Part shown: positions 47,116-57,358 of the stretch, piece after piece | How the letters are laid out: each line of letters opens with the position of its first letter | How positions within the stretch are numbered: the stretch's first letter is position 1 | Assembly (NCBI RefSeq): GCF_900102345.1 | Contig: NZ_FNKB01000001.1 | Coordinates: 1,240,001 to 1,304,000, forward strand | Reading direction: 5' to 3' | Length of the DNA stretch: 64,000 nucleotides | Source: Leucobacter chromiiresistens | Lineage (GTDB): Bacteria > Actinomycetota > Actinomycetes > Actinomycetales > Microbacteriaceae | Notes under the pieces: model-generated | The model's input: only the letters and a program-made list of their open reading frames with translations | What the model was told of the DNA's origin: nothing | Databases searched by the model: none | Made by a program: the position numbers and the translations under genes

Positions 47116-48172
47116 CGCCGAGCGGCGGCGGGAGCTGGCGGCGGTGGCGGGGGATCGCCCCGAGCCGCACGCGACCCCGGCGCGCGGCGGCCCGCGCTCC
47201 CCGCTCGCGTGGTGCGGCGAGCATCGGGCGCTCGTCGTCGTGGGGTGCGCGGCGGTCGTGCTCGCCATCGCGATCCTCGTGTACGGCAACCCCGCCGCCC
47301 CGGGCTCCGACGGGTTCTGGATCATCGTGCGGTCGCGGCTCGCCTCGCTCGGAACGATCGTGCTCGTGTCGGTGTGCCAGGCGGTCGCCACCGTGCTCTT
47401 CCACACGGCGACCGCCAACCGGATCCTCACCCCCTCGATTCTCGGATTCGATGCGCTGTACGTGCTCTCGCAGACCGCGCTCATCTTCGTCTTCGGCATG
47501 GCCGCGGTCGGCATGGAGGGGATCCCGAAGATCATCGCGCAGAGCCTCCTCATGATCTCGTTCGCGACCCTGCTCTACGGGTGGCTGTTCTCGGGCAAGC
47601 GGGCGAACCTGCACCTGCTGCTGCTCGTCGGTGTGGTGCTGGGCATCGGGTTCGGCTCGCTGTCGACGTTCATGCAGCGACTGCTCACCCCCAGCGAGTT
47701 CGATGTGCTGAGCGCCCGCCTGTTCGGCAGCATCGGCAGGGGCAACCCCGACTACCTGCCGATCGCGGGCGCGATCGTCGCGATCGTGCTGATCGTCGTG
47801 TGGCGCCGGCGTCGCGTGTTCGACGTCATCGCGCTCGGTCGCGACGTGGCCACCGGGCTCGGTGTCGCCTACCGCCGGGAGGTCGTGCTGATCCTCGTGA
47901 CCGTCGCGGTGCTCATCTCGGTGTCGGCGACGATGGTCGGCCCGATGACCTTCTTCGGATTCCTCGTCGCCACGATCGCCTACCAGTTCACCCGCGAGGA
48001 TCGCCACGCCGAGACCCTCCCGCTCGCCATCGGCGTCGCGCTGGTGACGCTGCTCGGCGCGACGTTCGTGCTGAAGCACGTGTTCGCCGCCGCGGGGCTC
48101 GTGACGGTGATCATCGAATTCGCGGGGGGCCTCCTGTTCCTCGTCATCCTGTTGAGAAAGGGGCTCCGATGA
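47108..48172 (+). CDS. Siderophore ABC permease (YclO/FatC type)
   Basis: A 354-residue second permease. The pattern RSRLASLGTIVLVSVCQAVATVLFHTATANRILTPSILGFDALYVLSQT is characteristic of the YclO/FatC subgroup, and GPMTFFGFLVATIAYQF marks the C-terminal half. GTG 47108 overlaps the preceding stop by eight bases. A long basic N-terminus (about residues 1-40) precedes the first helix. Confidence 0.92.
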   Translation: MRSAERRRELAAVAGDRPEPHATPARGGPRSPLAWCGEHRALVVVGCAAVVLAIAILVYGNPAAPGSDGFWIIVRSRLASLGTIVLVSVCQAVATVLFHTATANRILTPSILGFDALYVLSQTALIFVFGMAAVGMEGIPKIIAQSLLMISFATLLYGWLFSGKRANLHLLLLVGVVLGIGFGSLSTFMQRLLTPSEFDVLSARLFGSIGRGNPDYLPIAGAIVAIVLIVVWRRRRVFDVIALGRDVATGLGVAYRREVVLILVTVAVLISVSATMVGPMTFFGFLVATIAYQFTREDRHAETLPLAIGVALVTLLGATFVLKHVFAAAGLVTVIIEFAGGLLFLVILLRKGLR

Positions 48173-48221
48173 TGAGCCGATGCCGCCGCCGTCCCTCCCG
48201 CACGACCCGCGGGGGCCGCGC

Positions 48222-48983
48222 ATGATCGCGCTCGCCGGAGTCGAGAAGCACTACGCCGGCCGGCGCGTGCTCGGCCCCATCGATCTCGCGATCGAGCGCG
48301 GCGGTGTCACGGCGCTCATCGGACCGAACGGGGCGGGCAAGTCGACCATGCTCACCATCATCGGGCGGCTGCTCGACGCCGACTCGGGCCGGGTCACCGT
48401 CGGCGACCTCGACGTTCGCGCCGCGAAACCCCGGGAGCTCGCCCGGGCGGTGTCGATCCTGCGGCAGGAGAACCACTTCATGTCGCGCCTCACCGTGAGG
48501 CAGCTCGTCACGTTCGGGCGCTTCCCGCATTCGGCGGGCCGCATCACCGCGGTCGACGACGCGGCGATCACGTCGGCCATCGCGTTCCTCGACCTCACCG
48601 CGATGGAGCACCGCTTCATCGACGAGCTCTCGGGCGGGCAGCGCCAGCGGGCGTTCGTCGCGATGGTGCTCGCGCAGGACACCGACTACGTGCTGCTCGA
48701 CGAGCCGCTGACCGGCCTCGACATGCGGCACGCGGTCTCGATGATGGGGCAGGTGCGGGCGGCCGCCGACGCGCTCGGGAAGACCGTCGTGCTCGTCATT
48801 CACGACGTGAACTTCGCCGCGGCCTACGCCGACCGCATCGTGGCGCTCGCCGACGGGCGCGTGGTGGCGTCGGGCACGCCCGACGAGATCTTCACACCCG
48901 AGGTGCTGCAGCGCGTGTTCGATACGCCGGTCGAGGTCGTCGAGCACGGCGGCACCCGCGTGGCGGTCTACTACCGCCCGTAG
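48222..48983 (+). CDS. Siderophore ABC ATP-binding protein (YclP type)
   Basis: A 253-residue ATPase completing the second importer. Walker A GPNGAGKST (about residue 35), Q-loop LRQENHF, signature LSGGQRQRAFVAM, Walker B VLLDEPLTGLD and switch His IHDVNFAAAYADR are present. ATG 48222 has a GCGGGGG site; the upstream in-frame ATG 48180 would add a Pro-rich 14-residue extension. It is the last gene of the operon and converges with hemA. Confidence 0.93.
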   Translation: MIALAGVEKHYAGRRVLGPIDLAIERGGVTALIGPNGAGKSTMLTIIGRLLDADSGRVTVGDLDVRAAKPRELARAVSILRQENHFMSRLTVRQLVTFGRFPHSAGRITAVDDAAITSAIAFLDLTAMEHRFIDELSGGQRQRAFVAMVLAQDTDYVLLDEPLTGLDMRHAVSMMGQVRAAADALGKTVVLVIHDVNFAAAYADRIVALADGRVVASGTPDEIFTPEVLQRVFDTPVEVVEHGGTRVAVYYRP

Positions 48984-49058
48984 GCGAGGGGGTGGCGCCT
49001 CCGGGGGCGGAGAGTGGAGGGCTCCCGCCCCGGGGCGGGGGCGCGGATCGCGGCGCCG

Positions 49059-50333
49059 TCAGCCGCGGTCGGCCGACTCCAGCCCGAAGAGCGCGGAGAG
49101 CGCATCCGACGCCTCGGAGGCGCGGCCCTCGCGCCCGAGCGAGCGTATGCGCGTGGTGGGCGCGTGCAGCAGGCGGCCGGTGAGGCGGCGCAGTGCGGCC
49201 TCGACGTCGGCGGAGGTGCTGTCGTCGACGTCGTCGCCCCGCCGGGCGCGGCAGAGCTCCTCTTCGAGGATCGCGTTGACGTGGCCGCGCAGCGCGAGCA
49301 GCACCGGCAGCGTGTCGCGCTCCGCCTGGGATGCGCCGAACTCGACCGCGGCGTCGTGCACGATCTCGAGCGCCTCGTGCTCGGTGCCGAGCTCGGTGAT
49401 GGGGGCGTGCTTCGCGATGGTCTCGAGATCGAGCAGCTCGATGCCGTCGATGCGCGCGACGGCCGGGTCGATGTTGCGGGGCATGCCGAGGTCGATCAGC
49501 AGCCGCGGGGAGCGCGAGGCCTCGGGCTCGGCGCCGCCGCGATCCGCCGCCGCATCGTCCGCCTGCGCGAAGTCCGCCTCCGTGAGCAGCGGCTCCTCGG
49601 TGCGGCTGCAGGCGATGATGACGTCGGCTGCGTCGAGCGCGGCGCGCAGCTCGCCCGGGTCGACGGCGGTGAGTTCGTGGCGCTCGGCGTAGCCGGCGGC
49701 CCGGCCCGACGGGGAGTGCACGCTGATGTGCTCGGCCCCGCGGGAGCGCAGCGCCGCGACCGTCGCACCCGCGTACGCGCCCGTGCCGATGAGGAGGATG
49801 CGCGCATCCTCCCAGCTGGGCACGCGGATCTCGGCGAGGCGCAGCGCGAGCCGCACGAGCGACCGCCCCTGCGAGTGGATCTCGGTGCGGTGCTTCACGG
49901 TGCGCGAGGTGCGCGTCGCCGTCTGGAACAGCCGCTCGAGGTGGTGGGTCACCGTTCCGCGCTCGCGCGCCTCGACGTGGGCGCGGCGCACCTGCCCCGC
50001 GATCTCCTCCTCGCCGACCACTGCCGATTTGAGGCCCGAGGCGACGGCGAAGAGGTGCTCGGCGGCGCGGTGGTCGACCTCGACGTCTGCGGCCATCGAG
50101 AGCGACGACGCCGGCACGCCCGCGGTGCGCGAGATCTGCTCGACGAGCTCAGCGCTGGTGTCGCGCGGCGCCTGTGCGTAGACCTCGAAGCGGTTGCACG
50201 TCGACAGCACGACGACGCCCTCGATGTCGGGAGCAGCGGTCAGCGCCTCCGTGATCTCCTGGGTACGCCCGGTGAGGCGCTCCAGCAGAGGGAAGGAGCA
50301 CCCGCGGTGATCGAAGGAGAGGCACAGCAGCAT
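49059..50333 (-). CDS. hemA: Glutamyl-tRNA reductase
   Basis: First committed step of tetrapyrrole synthesis by the C5 route, reducing glutamyl-tRNA to glutamate-1-semialdehyde for HemL. 424 residues: the catalytic Cys lies in LSTCNRFEVY (about residue 46), followed by GLKSAVVGEEEIAGQVRRAH and the NADPH-binding domain (ILLIGTGAYAGATVAAL). The C-terminal dimerisation helix includes LRRLTGRLLHAPTTRIR. ATG 50333; it is divergent from hemE across 114 bases. Confidence 0.95.
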   Translation of the reverse strand: MLLCLSFDHRGCSFPLLERLTGRTQEITEALTAAPDIEGVVVLSTCNRFEVYAQAPRDTSAELVEQISRTAGVPASSLSMAADVEVDHRAAEHLFAVASGLKSAVVGEEEIAGQVRRAHVEARERGTVTHHLERLFQTATRTSRTVKHRTEIHSQGRSLVRLALRLAEIRVPSWEDARILLIGTGAYAGATVAALRSRGAEHISVHSPSGRAAGYAERHELTAVDPGELRAALDAADVIIACSRTEEPLLTEADFAQADDAAADRGGAEPEASRSPRLLIDLGMPRNIDPAVARIDGIELLDLETIAKHAPITELGTEHEALEIVHDAAVEFGASQAERDTLPVLLALRGHVNAILEEELCRARRGDDVDDSTSADVEAALRRLTGRLLHAPTTRIRSLGREGRASEASDALSALFGLESADRG

Positions 50334-50401
50334 AGATTATCGATACGTTTTCTGATCAGGGATTCGTGGATGTTTCGCGCGGCGTTTCGCTCGAACCTGA
50401 G

Positions 50402-50439
50402 CACATCAGATGTGACACATCAGATCTATAAGCTAGCAT
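50402..50439. promoter_or_regulatory. hemE promoter with candidate operator repeats
   Basis: The 10-base CACATCAGAT occurs at 50402-50411 and 50416-50425, 14 bases apart. The first copy extends to the perfect palindrome ACATC-A-GATGT (50403-50413). They flank a TGTGAC -35-like hexamer (50411-50416), which is 17 bases before TAGCAT (50434-50439), itself eight bases before the hemE ATG. A regulator bound here could control both hemE and the divergent hemA. Confidence 0.55.
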
Positions 50440-50447
50440 CTCGACCG

Positions 50448-51560
50448 ATGAACTTCCTCCCAGCTTCGCACCCGCTCGTCGACGGCCGAACGGGCGACGC
50501 GCCATTGATCCGATCCCTGAGGGGCGACCGCCCCGAGTCTACGCCGGTCTGGTTCATGCGTCAGGCCGGCCGCTCGCTGCCCGAGTACCGGGCGATCCGC
50601 GCCGACCACCGCATGCTCGACGCCTGCCTGACCCCCGACCTCGCGAGCGAGATCACCCTGCAGCCGGTGCGCCGGCACGGCGTCGACGCCGCGGTGTTCT
50701 TCAGCGACATCGTCGTGCCGATGAAGCTCGTGGGGGTGGACGTCGACCTCGTGGCGGGCCGCGGGCCGGTGTTCGCGAACCCGGTGCGCACCGCCGATGA
50801 CGTGGCCCGGGTGCGCGAGGAGTTCACGCCCGAGCGTCTCCACGCGGCACTCGATCCCGTTCGCGATGCCGTGCGTCTCACCGCCGACGCGCTGGGGGGC
50901 ACGCCGGTCATCGGATTCACGGGAGCCCCGTTCACCCTCGCCGCCTACCTCGTCGAGGGCGGCCCGTCGCGCGACCACCTGCGGGCGCGCACGCTCATGC
51001 ACTCCGATCCCGAGACCTGGGCGGCGCTGCTCGACTGGGTCGCCGACCTCTGCGGCGTCTTCCTCAAGGCTCAGGTCGAGGCCGGCGCGAGCGCGGTGCA
51101 GCTGTTCGACTCCTGGGCCGGCTCGCTGTCTCCCGTCGACTACCGCGAGCGCGTTGCGCCCGCGTCTCGCCGCACCCTGGAGCCGGTGCGCGAGCTCGGC
51201 TTCGCCGCGGGCGAGGGGTACGCGGCCCGGCCCCGCGCCGTGCCGATCATCCACTTCGCCGTCGGGTCGGGCCATCTGCTCGAGGAGCTGGCCGACGTCG
51301 GCGTCGATGCGCTCGGCGTCGACTGGCGCACCTCGCTGGAGGAGGCGAACCGCCGGCTCGGCGGCGGGATCCCGCTGCAGGGCAACATCGACCCCGCCTT
51401 CCTGGGCGCCGCGCCCGAGGTGCTCGAGGCGCACGTGGCCGATGTGCTGCGGCAGGGCCGGAGCGCCCCCGCCCACGTGCTGAACCTCGGGCACGGCGTG
51501 CCCCCCGAGACCGAACCCGATGTGCTCACCCGCATCGTCGCGCTCGCGCATGGAGCCTGA
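50448..51560 (+). CDS. hemE: Uroporphyrinogen decarboxylase
   Basis: Converts uroporphyrinogen III to coproporphyrinogen III. 370 residues with the N-terminal VWFMRQAGRSLPEYR (catalytic Arg region), the GFTGAPFTLAAYLVEGG segment, and the catalytic Asp/Tyr region FFSDIVVPMKLVGVDV. ATG 50448 follows TAGCAT by eight bases, so a leaderless or nearly leaderless mRNA is likely. Its end overlaps the next gene by 11 bases. Confidence 0.95.
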   Translation: MNFLPASHPLVDGRTGDAPLIRSLRGDRPESTPVWFMRQAGRSLPEYRAIRADHRMLDACLTPDLASEITLQPVRRHGVDAAVFFSDIVVPMKLVGVDVDLVAGRGPVFANPVRTADDVARVREEFTPERLHAALDPVRDAVRLTADALGGTPVIGFTGAPFTLAAYLVEGGPSRDHLRARTLMHSDPETWAALLDWVADLCGVFLKAQVEAGASAVQLFDSWAGSLSPVDYRERVAPASRRTLEPVRELGFAAGEGYAARPRAVPIIHFAVGSGHLLEELADVGVDALGVDWRTSLEEANRRLGGGIPLQGNIDPAFLGAAPEVLEAHVADVLRQGRSAPAHVLNLGHGVPPETEPDVLTRIVALAHGA

Positions 51561-52971
51561 CTCACTGCGGCCCCGCATCGCGGTCGTCGGCGGAGGCGTC
51601 TCGGGCCTCGTCGCGGCCCGGGAGCTCGCGCTCGCGGGCGCCGACGTCGTCGTGGTCGAGGGCGCCGATCGCCTCGGCGGCCGCATCCGAGGTGCGGCGC
51701 TCGCCGGCACCACCATCGACATCGGCGCCGAGTCGTTCGCCACGCGGGGCGGCACCGTCGCAGCGCTGATCGGCGAGATCGGCATGGCCGATCAGATCGT
51801 GCGGCCCGCGCCGCTCGGCTCCTGGGTGATCGACGGTCCACGGTCGATTCCGCTTCCGGCGGCCGGAACGCTCGGCATCCCCGCGACGCCGCTCTCCGCC
51901 GCCACGGTGCGCGCCCTCGGGCTCCCCGGCGCGCTGCGCGCCGCGGCCGAGCCGCTCCTGCCGCGGCCCATCGGCCGCGATGCGGGGTCGCTCGCCGAAC
52001 TCGTGCGAGCGCGGCTCGGTGCGCGAGCGCTGCAGCGCCTCGTGCGGCCCGTCGCGCTCGGCGTCTACTCCGCCGACCCCGACCGGCTCGGGGTGACGAC
52101 GGTGCCGGGCCTCGCCGATGCGTACGCTCGGCGCGGGTCGCTCATCGCCGCCGCGCGCGACGTGCGCGACAGCCAGGCGGCGGCGGGGGGCGCGGTGGCG
52201 GGGCTCCGCGGCGGGATGACGCAGCTGATCGCCGGGCTCGAAGCGGAGCTCGCCCGGCTCGGCGTCGCGGTGCGCCGCGGCGTGAAGGCGCGGCGGCTGG
52301 AGCAGCAGCAGGGCCCCTCGAGGGACCGCCGGTGGCGCGTGCTCGCCGACGACGGCGCGATGCTCGCGGAGGCCGACGGCCTCGTGCTCGCCGTTCCCGA
52401 GAACGTCGCCCGACGCCTGCTCGGTGCGGGTGGAACGACGGCCCAGACGACCGATCGCGTCGAGGTGGTCGCGCTCGCCATCGACGACCCCCGGCTCGAC
52501 GGCGCGCCCCGCGGTACGGGGGCCCTCGTCGCACGCGACGCGGTCGGCTCGGGGTCGCGCCGCGGCGGAGCGGCGGCGCCGATCCTCGCGAAGGCGCTCA
52601 CCCATGTGACCGCGAAGTGGCCGGAGCGCGCCCGAGAGGCGGGGCCCGGTAGGCACATCGTGCGCCTCTCGTACGGGCGCTCGGGGTCGGCCCCCGAGAC
52701 GATCGGATTGGACGACGCGGAGGTGCGCGGCATCGCCCGCTACGACGCCTCGCGCATTCTCGGCGTCGACCTCAGGGCCGATACCGTCGTCGACCTCGCC
52801 CGATGCACCTGGCGCATGGGCCGTCCGCCGGGTTCGCGCGACGCCCGCCCGCTGGCCGCCCCCGAGGGGATCGCCCTCGCAGGCGATTGGGTGAGCGGCA
52901 CCGGCCTCGCCGCGATCGTGCAGGGCGCCCGCGCGGCCGCGACCGCTGCCCTGGCGGCCGCCTCCCACTGA
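51550..52971 (+). CDS. hemY: Coproporphyrinogen III / protoporphyrinogen oxidase (HemY-type)
   Basis: A 473-residue FAD enzyme with AVVGGGVSGLVAARELALAG...EGADRLGGRIRG at the N-terminus and the C-terminal FAD motif GIALAGDWVSGTGLAAIVQGARAAA. In Gram-positive bacteria HemY (CgoX) oxidises coproporphyrinogen III to coproporphyrin III in the coproporphyrin-dependent route. The partners HemH (CpfC) and HemQ (ChdC) are not in this window, so the route is not shown complete. Length and order (hemE-hemY) match actinobacteria. Confidence 0.9.
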   Translation: MEPDSLRPRIAVVGGGVSGLVAARELALAGADVVVVEGADRLGGRIRGAALAGTTIDIGAESFATRGGTVAALIGEIGMADQIVRPAPLGSWVIDGPRSIPLPAAGTLGIPATPLSAATVRALGLPGALRAAAEPLLPRPIGRDAGSLAELVRARLGARALQRLVRPVALGVYSADPDRLGVTTVPGLADAYARRGSLIAAARDVRDSQAAAGGAVAGLRGGMTQLIAGLEAELARLGVAVRRGVKARRLEQQQGPSRDRRWRVLADDGAMLAEADGLVLAVPENVARRLLGAGGTTAQTTDRVEVVALAIDDPRLDGAPRGTGALVARDAVGSGSRRGGAAAPILAKALTHVTAKWPERAREAGPGRHIVRLSYGRSGSAPETIGLDDAEVRGIARYDASRILGVDLRADTVVDLARCTWRMGRPPGSRDARPLAAPEGIALAGDWVSGTGLAAIVQGARAAATAALAAASH

Positions 52972-54056
52972 TGATCCGACCCGAAAGACTTCTCTCCATG
53001 AACGCTTCGCCTCCCACTCCGTCCGGCCGCGTGTTCCGCTCCGACGCGCCCCTCGCGGCAGCGCCGGGCATGCTGCGCGTCGGAACCCGCGGAAGCGCGC
53101 TCGCCGTGTCGCAGACGACGATGGTCGCCGAGCAGATCGCCGCGGCGACCGGCCTCGATGTCGGCCTGGTCATCGTCACGACGCACGGCGATGTAACGCG
53201 CGCCCCGCTGTCGCAGCTGGGCGGCACCGGCGTGTTCGTGAGCGCGCTCCGGGATGCGCTCCTCGCCGGCGAGTGCGATCTGGCGGTGCACTCGCTCAAG
53301 GACCTGCCCACGGGGGCGTGCCCCGGCACCGTGCTCGGCGCCGTTCCCGCGCGAGCCGACGCGCGCGACGCGCTGTGCGCGCGCGACGGCCTCACCCTCG
53401 CCGATCTCCCCGAGGGCGCCCGCGTCGGCACCGGTTCGCCGCGCCGCGCCGCGCAGCTCCGGTCGCGGCGCCCCGACCTCGACGTGCACGATCTGCGCGG
53501 CAACGTCGACACCCGTCTCGGCCGCGTCGGGGTCGACCTCGACGCCGTGGTGCTCGCCGCGGCGGGGCTCGACCGTCTCGGTCGCGCGACGGCCATCACC
53601 GAGCGCTTCCCGTTGACCGATGTTCCGGCCGCTCCGGGCCAGGGTGCGCTCGCGATCGAGGTGCGCGAGGCCGACGCGGCGGCGGAGCCGTTTGCCCGCG
53701 CGCTCGCCGCCCTGGACGACGCCGAGGCGCGTGCGACCGCGCTGGCCGAGCGCGCCCTGCTCGCCGCACTGGAGGCGGGGTGCGCCGCCCCGATCGGCGC
53801 CTGCGCCGAGGTCGCGGGCGACGCGCTGCGGCTGCGGGCGGTCGTCTACCGGGTCGACGGCTCCGCGCAGCTGAGCGCGGAGCGCGAACTGCCCTGGCTC
53901 GGCGCCGAATCCGGGGCCGACGCAGAATTCGACGCCGACCGTGATGCCGACGCCCGCGAGCGCGCTGCGCGCGCGCCCGAGGAGCTCGGCCGGCGGGTCG
54001 CCGCAGCCCTGCTCGCCGAGGGGGCGGCCGATCTCGCGCCGCTCGGGGGCGCATGA
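52971..54056 (+). CDS. hemC: Hydroxymethylbilane synthase
   Basis: Polymerises four porphobilinogens. It has LRVGTRGSALAVSQT near the N-terminus, CDLAVHSLKDLPT, GTGSPRRAAQLR and the cofactor-binding Cys in LEAGCAAPIGA. An acidic low-complexity insert (ESGADAEFDADRDADARE) lies near the C-terminus. ATG 52971 overlaps the hemY stop by one base; ATG 52998 or 53070 are in frame and either may be the true start. Confidence 0.94.
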   Translation: MIRPERLLSMNASPPTPSGRVFRSDAPLAAAPGMLRVGTRGSALAVSQTTMVAEQIAAATGLDVGLVIVTTHGDVTRAPLSQLGGTGVFVSALRDALLAGECDLAVHSLKDLPTGACPGTVLGAVPARADARDALCARDGLTLADLPEGARVGTGSPRRAAQLRSRRPDLDVHDLRGNVDTRLGRVGVDLDAVVLAAAGLDRLGRATAITERFPLTDVPAAPGQGALAIEVREADAAAEPFARALAALDDAEARATALAERALLAALEAGCAAPIGACAEVAGDALRLRAVVYRVDGSAQLSAERELPWLGAESGADAEFDADRDADARERAARAPEELGRRVAAALLAEGAADLAPLGGA

Positions 54057-54868
54057 GCGACGAGGATCGCGCACACGCAGACGGGCTGCGCGACGCGCGC
54101 GTGCTCGTCACGCGCGGCGGCGCCGCAGGCGAGCGCGACGCCGAGGCCGTGCGCGTTCGCGGGGGCCTGGCCGTGCGGTCTCCGCTCACCGTGATCGCAC
54201 CGCCGGCCGATCCCGCGCCGCTCGCCGCCGCCGCCGCGGCGTGGAACCGGGGCGAGTACGACTGGCTGCTCGTCACGAGCGCGAACGCCGCCGACGCGTT
54301 CGCCGCCGTCGGCGCCCGCCCGCCGCACCGCTCGGAGCCGGGCGCGCCGCGGGTCGCCGCGGTGGGGCCCGCGACCGCCGACGCGCTCCGCGCGCACGGC
54401 TTCGATCCCGATCTCGCGCCCGCCGCAGACTATTCGGCGGTCGGGCTCGCCGAGGCGCTCCTCGCGCTCCCGGGCGAGGCCGCGCTGCGCTTCCTGCTGC
54501 CCGTGTCGGAGCTCGCCGACCGCACCCTCGAGTCGGCGCTCGAACGCGCCGGTCACCGCATCGACCGCGTGAGCGCGTACCGCACGCAGCCGGCACCGCG
54601 CGACGCGGCGGTCGAGTCGCGCGTGCGCGCGGGTGATATCGACGTGATTCTCGTGCTGAGCGCCTCCGGTGCGCGCGAAGTCGCACGCCGCTTCGCGCCC
54701 CTGCCCGCGGAGGTGCAGCTCGCGGCGATCGGCGCCCCGACCGCCCGTGCCCTCGCCGAGCACGGCCTCGCCGCAGGCGTCACCGCCGATCCGCACACCG
54801 TCGCGAACCTGCTCGACCGGGTCGCCCGCGCCCGGTTCCCGAACCCCTCAGGAGGAAGCCCCCGATGA
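54053..54868 (+). CDS. hemD: Uroporphyrinogen-III synthase
   Basis: Closes the linear tetrapyrrole with inversion of ring D. 271 residues with the loosely conserved pattern of the family: VLVTRGG...; [58 protein letters not shown]; and [17 protein letters not shown]. Assigned with support from its place between hemC and hemB. The start overlaps the hemC stop (ATGA). Confidence 0.88.
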   Translation: MSDEDRAHADGLRDARVLVTRGGAAGERDAEAVRVRGGLAVRSPLTVIAPPADPAPLAAAAAAWNRGEYDWLLVTSANAADAFAAVGARPPHRSEPGAPRVAAVGPATADALRAHGFDPDLAPAADYSAVGLAEALLALPGEAALRFLLPVSELADRTLESALERAGHRIDRVSAYRTQPAPRDAAVESRVRAGDIDVILVLSASGAREVARRFAPLPAEVQLAAIGAPTARALAEHGLAAGVTADPHTVANLLDRVARARFPNPSGGSPR

Positions 54869-55851
54869 TCCCCACCGTTCGCCCCCGCCGCCTGCGCACG
54901 AGCCGAGCCATGCGCCGCCTGACGGCCGAGACCCGGCTGCACGCCGCCGATCTCGTGCTGCCGCTCTTCGTGCGCGAGGGCATCTCGGAGCCGCAGGCCA
55001 TCTCGTCGATGCCCGGCGTCTTCCAGCACACGATCGACTCGCTGCGCCGCGCCGCGGTCGAGGCGGCGACCGCCGGAGTCGGGGGCGTCATGCTCTTCGG
55101 CGTGCCCGAGGTGCGCGACGCCGTGGGCAGCGCGGCCGACGACCCGAACGGCATCCTCAACGTGGCGACGCGTGCCATCGCCGACGAGGTGGGCGACGCC
55201 CTGGTCGTGCAGACCGATCTCTGCCTCGACGAGTTCACCGACCACGGCCACTGCGGGGTGCTGCAGGTCGCCTCGGCCGACAGCGATCGGATCGTCGTCG
55301 ACAACGACGCGACGCTCGAACGCTACCGGGCCATGGCGCTCGCCCAGGCCGAGGCGGGCTCAGCGCTGCTCGGGCTCTCGGGCATGATGGACGGCCAGGT
55401 CGCCTCCGTGCGCGACGCCCTCGACGCGGCGGGGTTCCAGGACACGGCGATCCTCGCCTATTCCGCCAAGTACGCCTCGGCGTTCTACGGGCCGTTCCGC
55501 GAAGCGGTCGACTCGCAGCTCGTGGGGGATCGCCGCACCTACCAGCAGGATCCCGCCAATCGCCGCGAAGGGCTGCGCGAGGCCGAGCTCGATCTCGCCG
55601 AGGGGGCCGACATCGTGATGGTGAAGCCGGCGATGAGCTACCTCGACGTGCTCGCCGACGTCGCCGCCGTGAGCCCCGTGCCCGTCTGGGCCTACCAGGT
55701 GTCGGGGGAGGCTGCCATGATCGAAGCGGCTGCCGCGAACGGCTGGATCGATCGCGAGCGCGCCATCGAGGAATCGGTGGTGAGCATCAAGCGCGCCGGA
55801 GCCGATACCGTGCTCACCTACTTCGCCACCGAGCTCGCCCGAGGGCTCTGA
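54865..55851 (+). CDS. hemB: Delta-aminolevulinic acid dehydratase (porphobilinogen synthase)
   Basis: Condenses two aminolevulinic acids. 328 residues. The metal-binding loop reads [14 protein letters not shown], in which the middle ligand is Asp rather than Cys, as in other actinobacterial enzymes I know. The two active-site lysines lie in [15 protein letters not shown] and [13 protein letters not shown]. The start overlaps the hemD stop (ATGA). Confidence 0.95.
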   Translation: MIPTVRPRRLRTSRAMRRLTAETRLHAADLVLPLFVREGISEPQAISSMPGVFQHTIDSLRRAAVEAATAGVGGVMLFGVPEVRDAVGSAADDPNGILNVATRAIADEVGDALVVQTDLCLDEFTDHGHCGVLQVASADSDRIVVDNDATLERYRAMALAQAEAGSALLGLSGMMDGQVASVRDALDAAGFQDTAILAYSAKYASAFYGPFREAVDSQLVGDRRTYQQDPANRREGLREAELDLAEGADIVMVKPAMSYLDVLADVAAVSPVPVWAYQVSGEAAMIEAAAANGWIDRERAIEESVVSIKRAGADTVLTYFATELARGL

Positions 55852-55900
55852 GCCGCCCCGCCGACCCGTTCGACCGCACCCGACCTCCAGGATGGAACCG

Positions 55901-57244
55901 ATGCACGCACACCAGATCCCCCACCCCGAGGCCGCCGCGAGCGCGGCGCTCTCCGCACGCGCCGCGCGCGTCATCCCCGGCGGCGTGAACTCGCCGGTGC
56001 GCGCCTACGGCTCGGTCGGCGGCACCCCCCGCTTCCTCGTCTCGGGTTCGGGCCCGTACGTCACCGACGTCGACGGCAACGAGTACGTGGACCTCGTCGC
56101 CTCCTGGGGGCCGGCGCTCCTCGGGCACGCCCACCCCGCCGTCGTCGACGCCGTGCAGCAGACGGCCGCGCGCGGGCTCGGCTTCGGAGCCTCGGTGCCG
56201 CAGGAGGCGGAGCTCGCCGAAGAGATCATCGCGCGCATGCCGGTCGTCGAGCGGGTGCGCCTCGTCTCGACGGGCACCGAGGCCACCATGACGGCGATCC
56301 GCATCGCCCGCGGCGCGACGCGGAGGCCGCTCGTCATCAAGTTCGCGGGCCACTACCACGGCCACTCCGACGGACTCCTCGCGGAGGCGGGATCCGGGCT
56401 CGCGACGCTCGCGATGCCGGGCTCCGCGGGCGTGACGGCTGAGACGGCCGCGCAGACCCTCGTGCTGCCCTACAACGATCTCGACGCGCTCGAGGCCGCG
56501 TTCGCGGAGCACGGCGATCGCATCGCCGCCGTCATCGCCGAGTCCGCCGCCGCGAACATGGGCGTGCTGCCGCCGATGCCCGGCTTCACCGAGGCGATGA
56601 TCCGGCTCGCCCATGCGCACGGCGCGCTCGTGATCCTCGACGAGGTGCTCACCGGCTTCCGCGCCGGCCCCTCGGGGTTCTGGGGCATCGAGCAGGATCG
56701 CGTCGCCGCGGGCGTCGCGCCCGATCTGCTCACCTTCGGCAAGGTCGTCGGCGGAGGCCTGCCGCTCGCGGCGCTCGGCGGTCGCGCCGAGCTGATGGAG
56801 CTGCTCGCGCCTCTCGGCCCCGTCTACCAGGCCGGCACCCTCTCGGGCAATCCGCTCGCCGTCGCCGCGGGCCTCACGACGCTGCAGCACGCCGACGCTG
56901 CGGCCTACTCGCGGTTGTCGCACGCGGCCGACGTGCTCACCGGAGCGGTGACGGCGGCGCTCGCGGATGCCGGAGTGCCGCATCGCGTGCAGCGCGCCGG
57001 CACGCTGTTCAGCGTGCTGTTCGGCGAGTTCCCCGACGCGCCGCGCGGGTACGCCGAGGTGCAGCAGCAGAACGTCGCGGCGCACCGCGCGTTCTTCCAC
57101 GCGATGCTCGAGCAGGGGGTCAATCTACCGCCGAGCGCGTTCGAGGCGTGGTTCGTCACCGCCGCGCACGACGACGCGGCGCTCGCCCGCGTCGTCGACG
57201 CGCTGCCCGGGGCGGCTCGGGCGGCGGCCGGCGCGGGCGCCTGA
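55901..57244 (+). CDS. hemL: Glutamate-1-semialdehyde 2,1-aminomutase
   Basis: PLP enzyme making aminolevulinic acid from the HemA product. 447 residues with [64 protein letters not shown] segment and the PLP lysine in [15 protein letters not shown] 55901 is chosen because AGGA lies eight bases upstream; the in-frame ATG 55892 overlaps that site. With hemA it supplies the C5 pathway. Confidence 0.95.
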   Translation: MHAHQIPHPEAAASAALSARAARVIPGGVNSPVRAYGSVGGTPRFLVSGSGPYVTDVDGNEYVDLVASWGPALLGHAHPAVVDAVQQTAARGLGFGASVPQEAELAEEIIARMPVVERVRLVSTGTEATMTAIRIARGATRRPLVIKFAGHYHGHSDGLLAEAGSGLATLAMPGSAGVTAETAAQTLVLPYNDLDALEAAFAEHGDRIAAVIAESAAANMGVLPPMPGFTEAMIRLAHAHGALVILDEVLTGFRAGPSGFWGIEQDRVAAGVAPDLLTFGKVVGGGLPLAALGGRAELMELLAPLGPVYQAGTLSGNPLAVAAGLTTLQHADAAAYSRLSHAADVLTGAVTAALADAGVPHRVQRAGTLFSVLFGEFPDAPRGYAEVQQQNVAAHRAFFHAMLEQGVNLPPSAFEAWFVTAAHDDAALARVVDALPGAARAAAGAGA

Positions 57245-57346
57245 GCTCGGGTCGTGGCGACCGCCTGCGGGCGCCCGTTGTCGCCCGGTGCGACGGCGGC
57301 GCGCTCGGCGGCTCGGGCGCGCGGCGCGGTCGGCGACGCGGGGGAG

Positions 57347-57352
57347 TAGGCT
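57347..57352 (+). promoter_or_regulatory. Candidate -10 element for a leaderless transcript
   Basis: TAGGCT lies six bases before GTG 57359; no ribosome site is present at normal distance. Confidence 0.5.
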
Positions 57353-57358
57353 TCCGGG

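Noticed and set aside
55205-55260. Loss of a zinc-binding Cys in HemB
   Set aside because: The [14 protein letters not shown] loop is, to my knowledge, the normal form in actinobacteria and not a defect.
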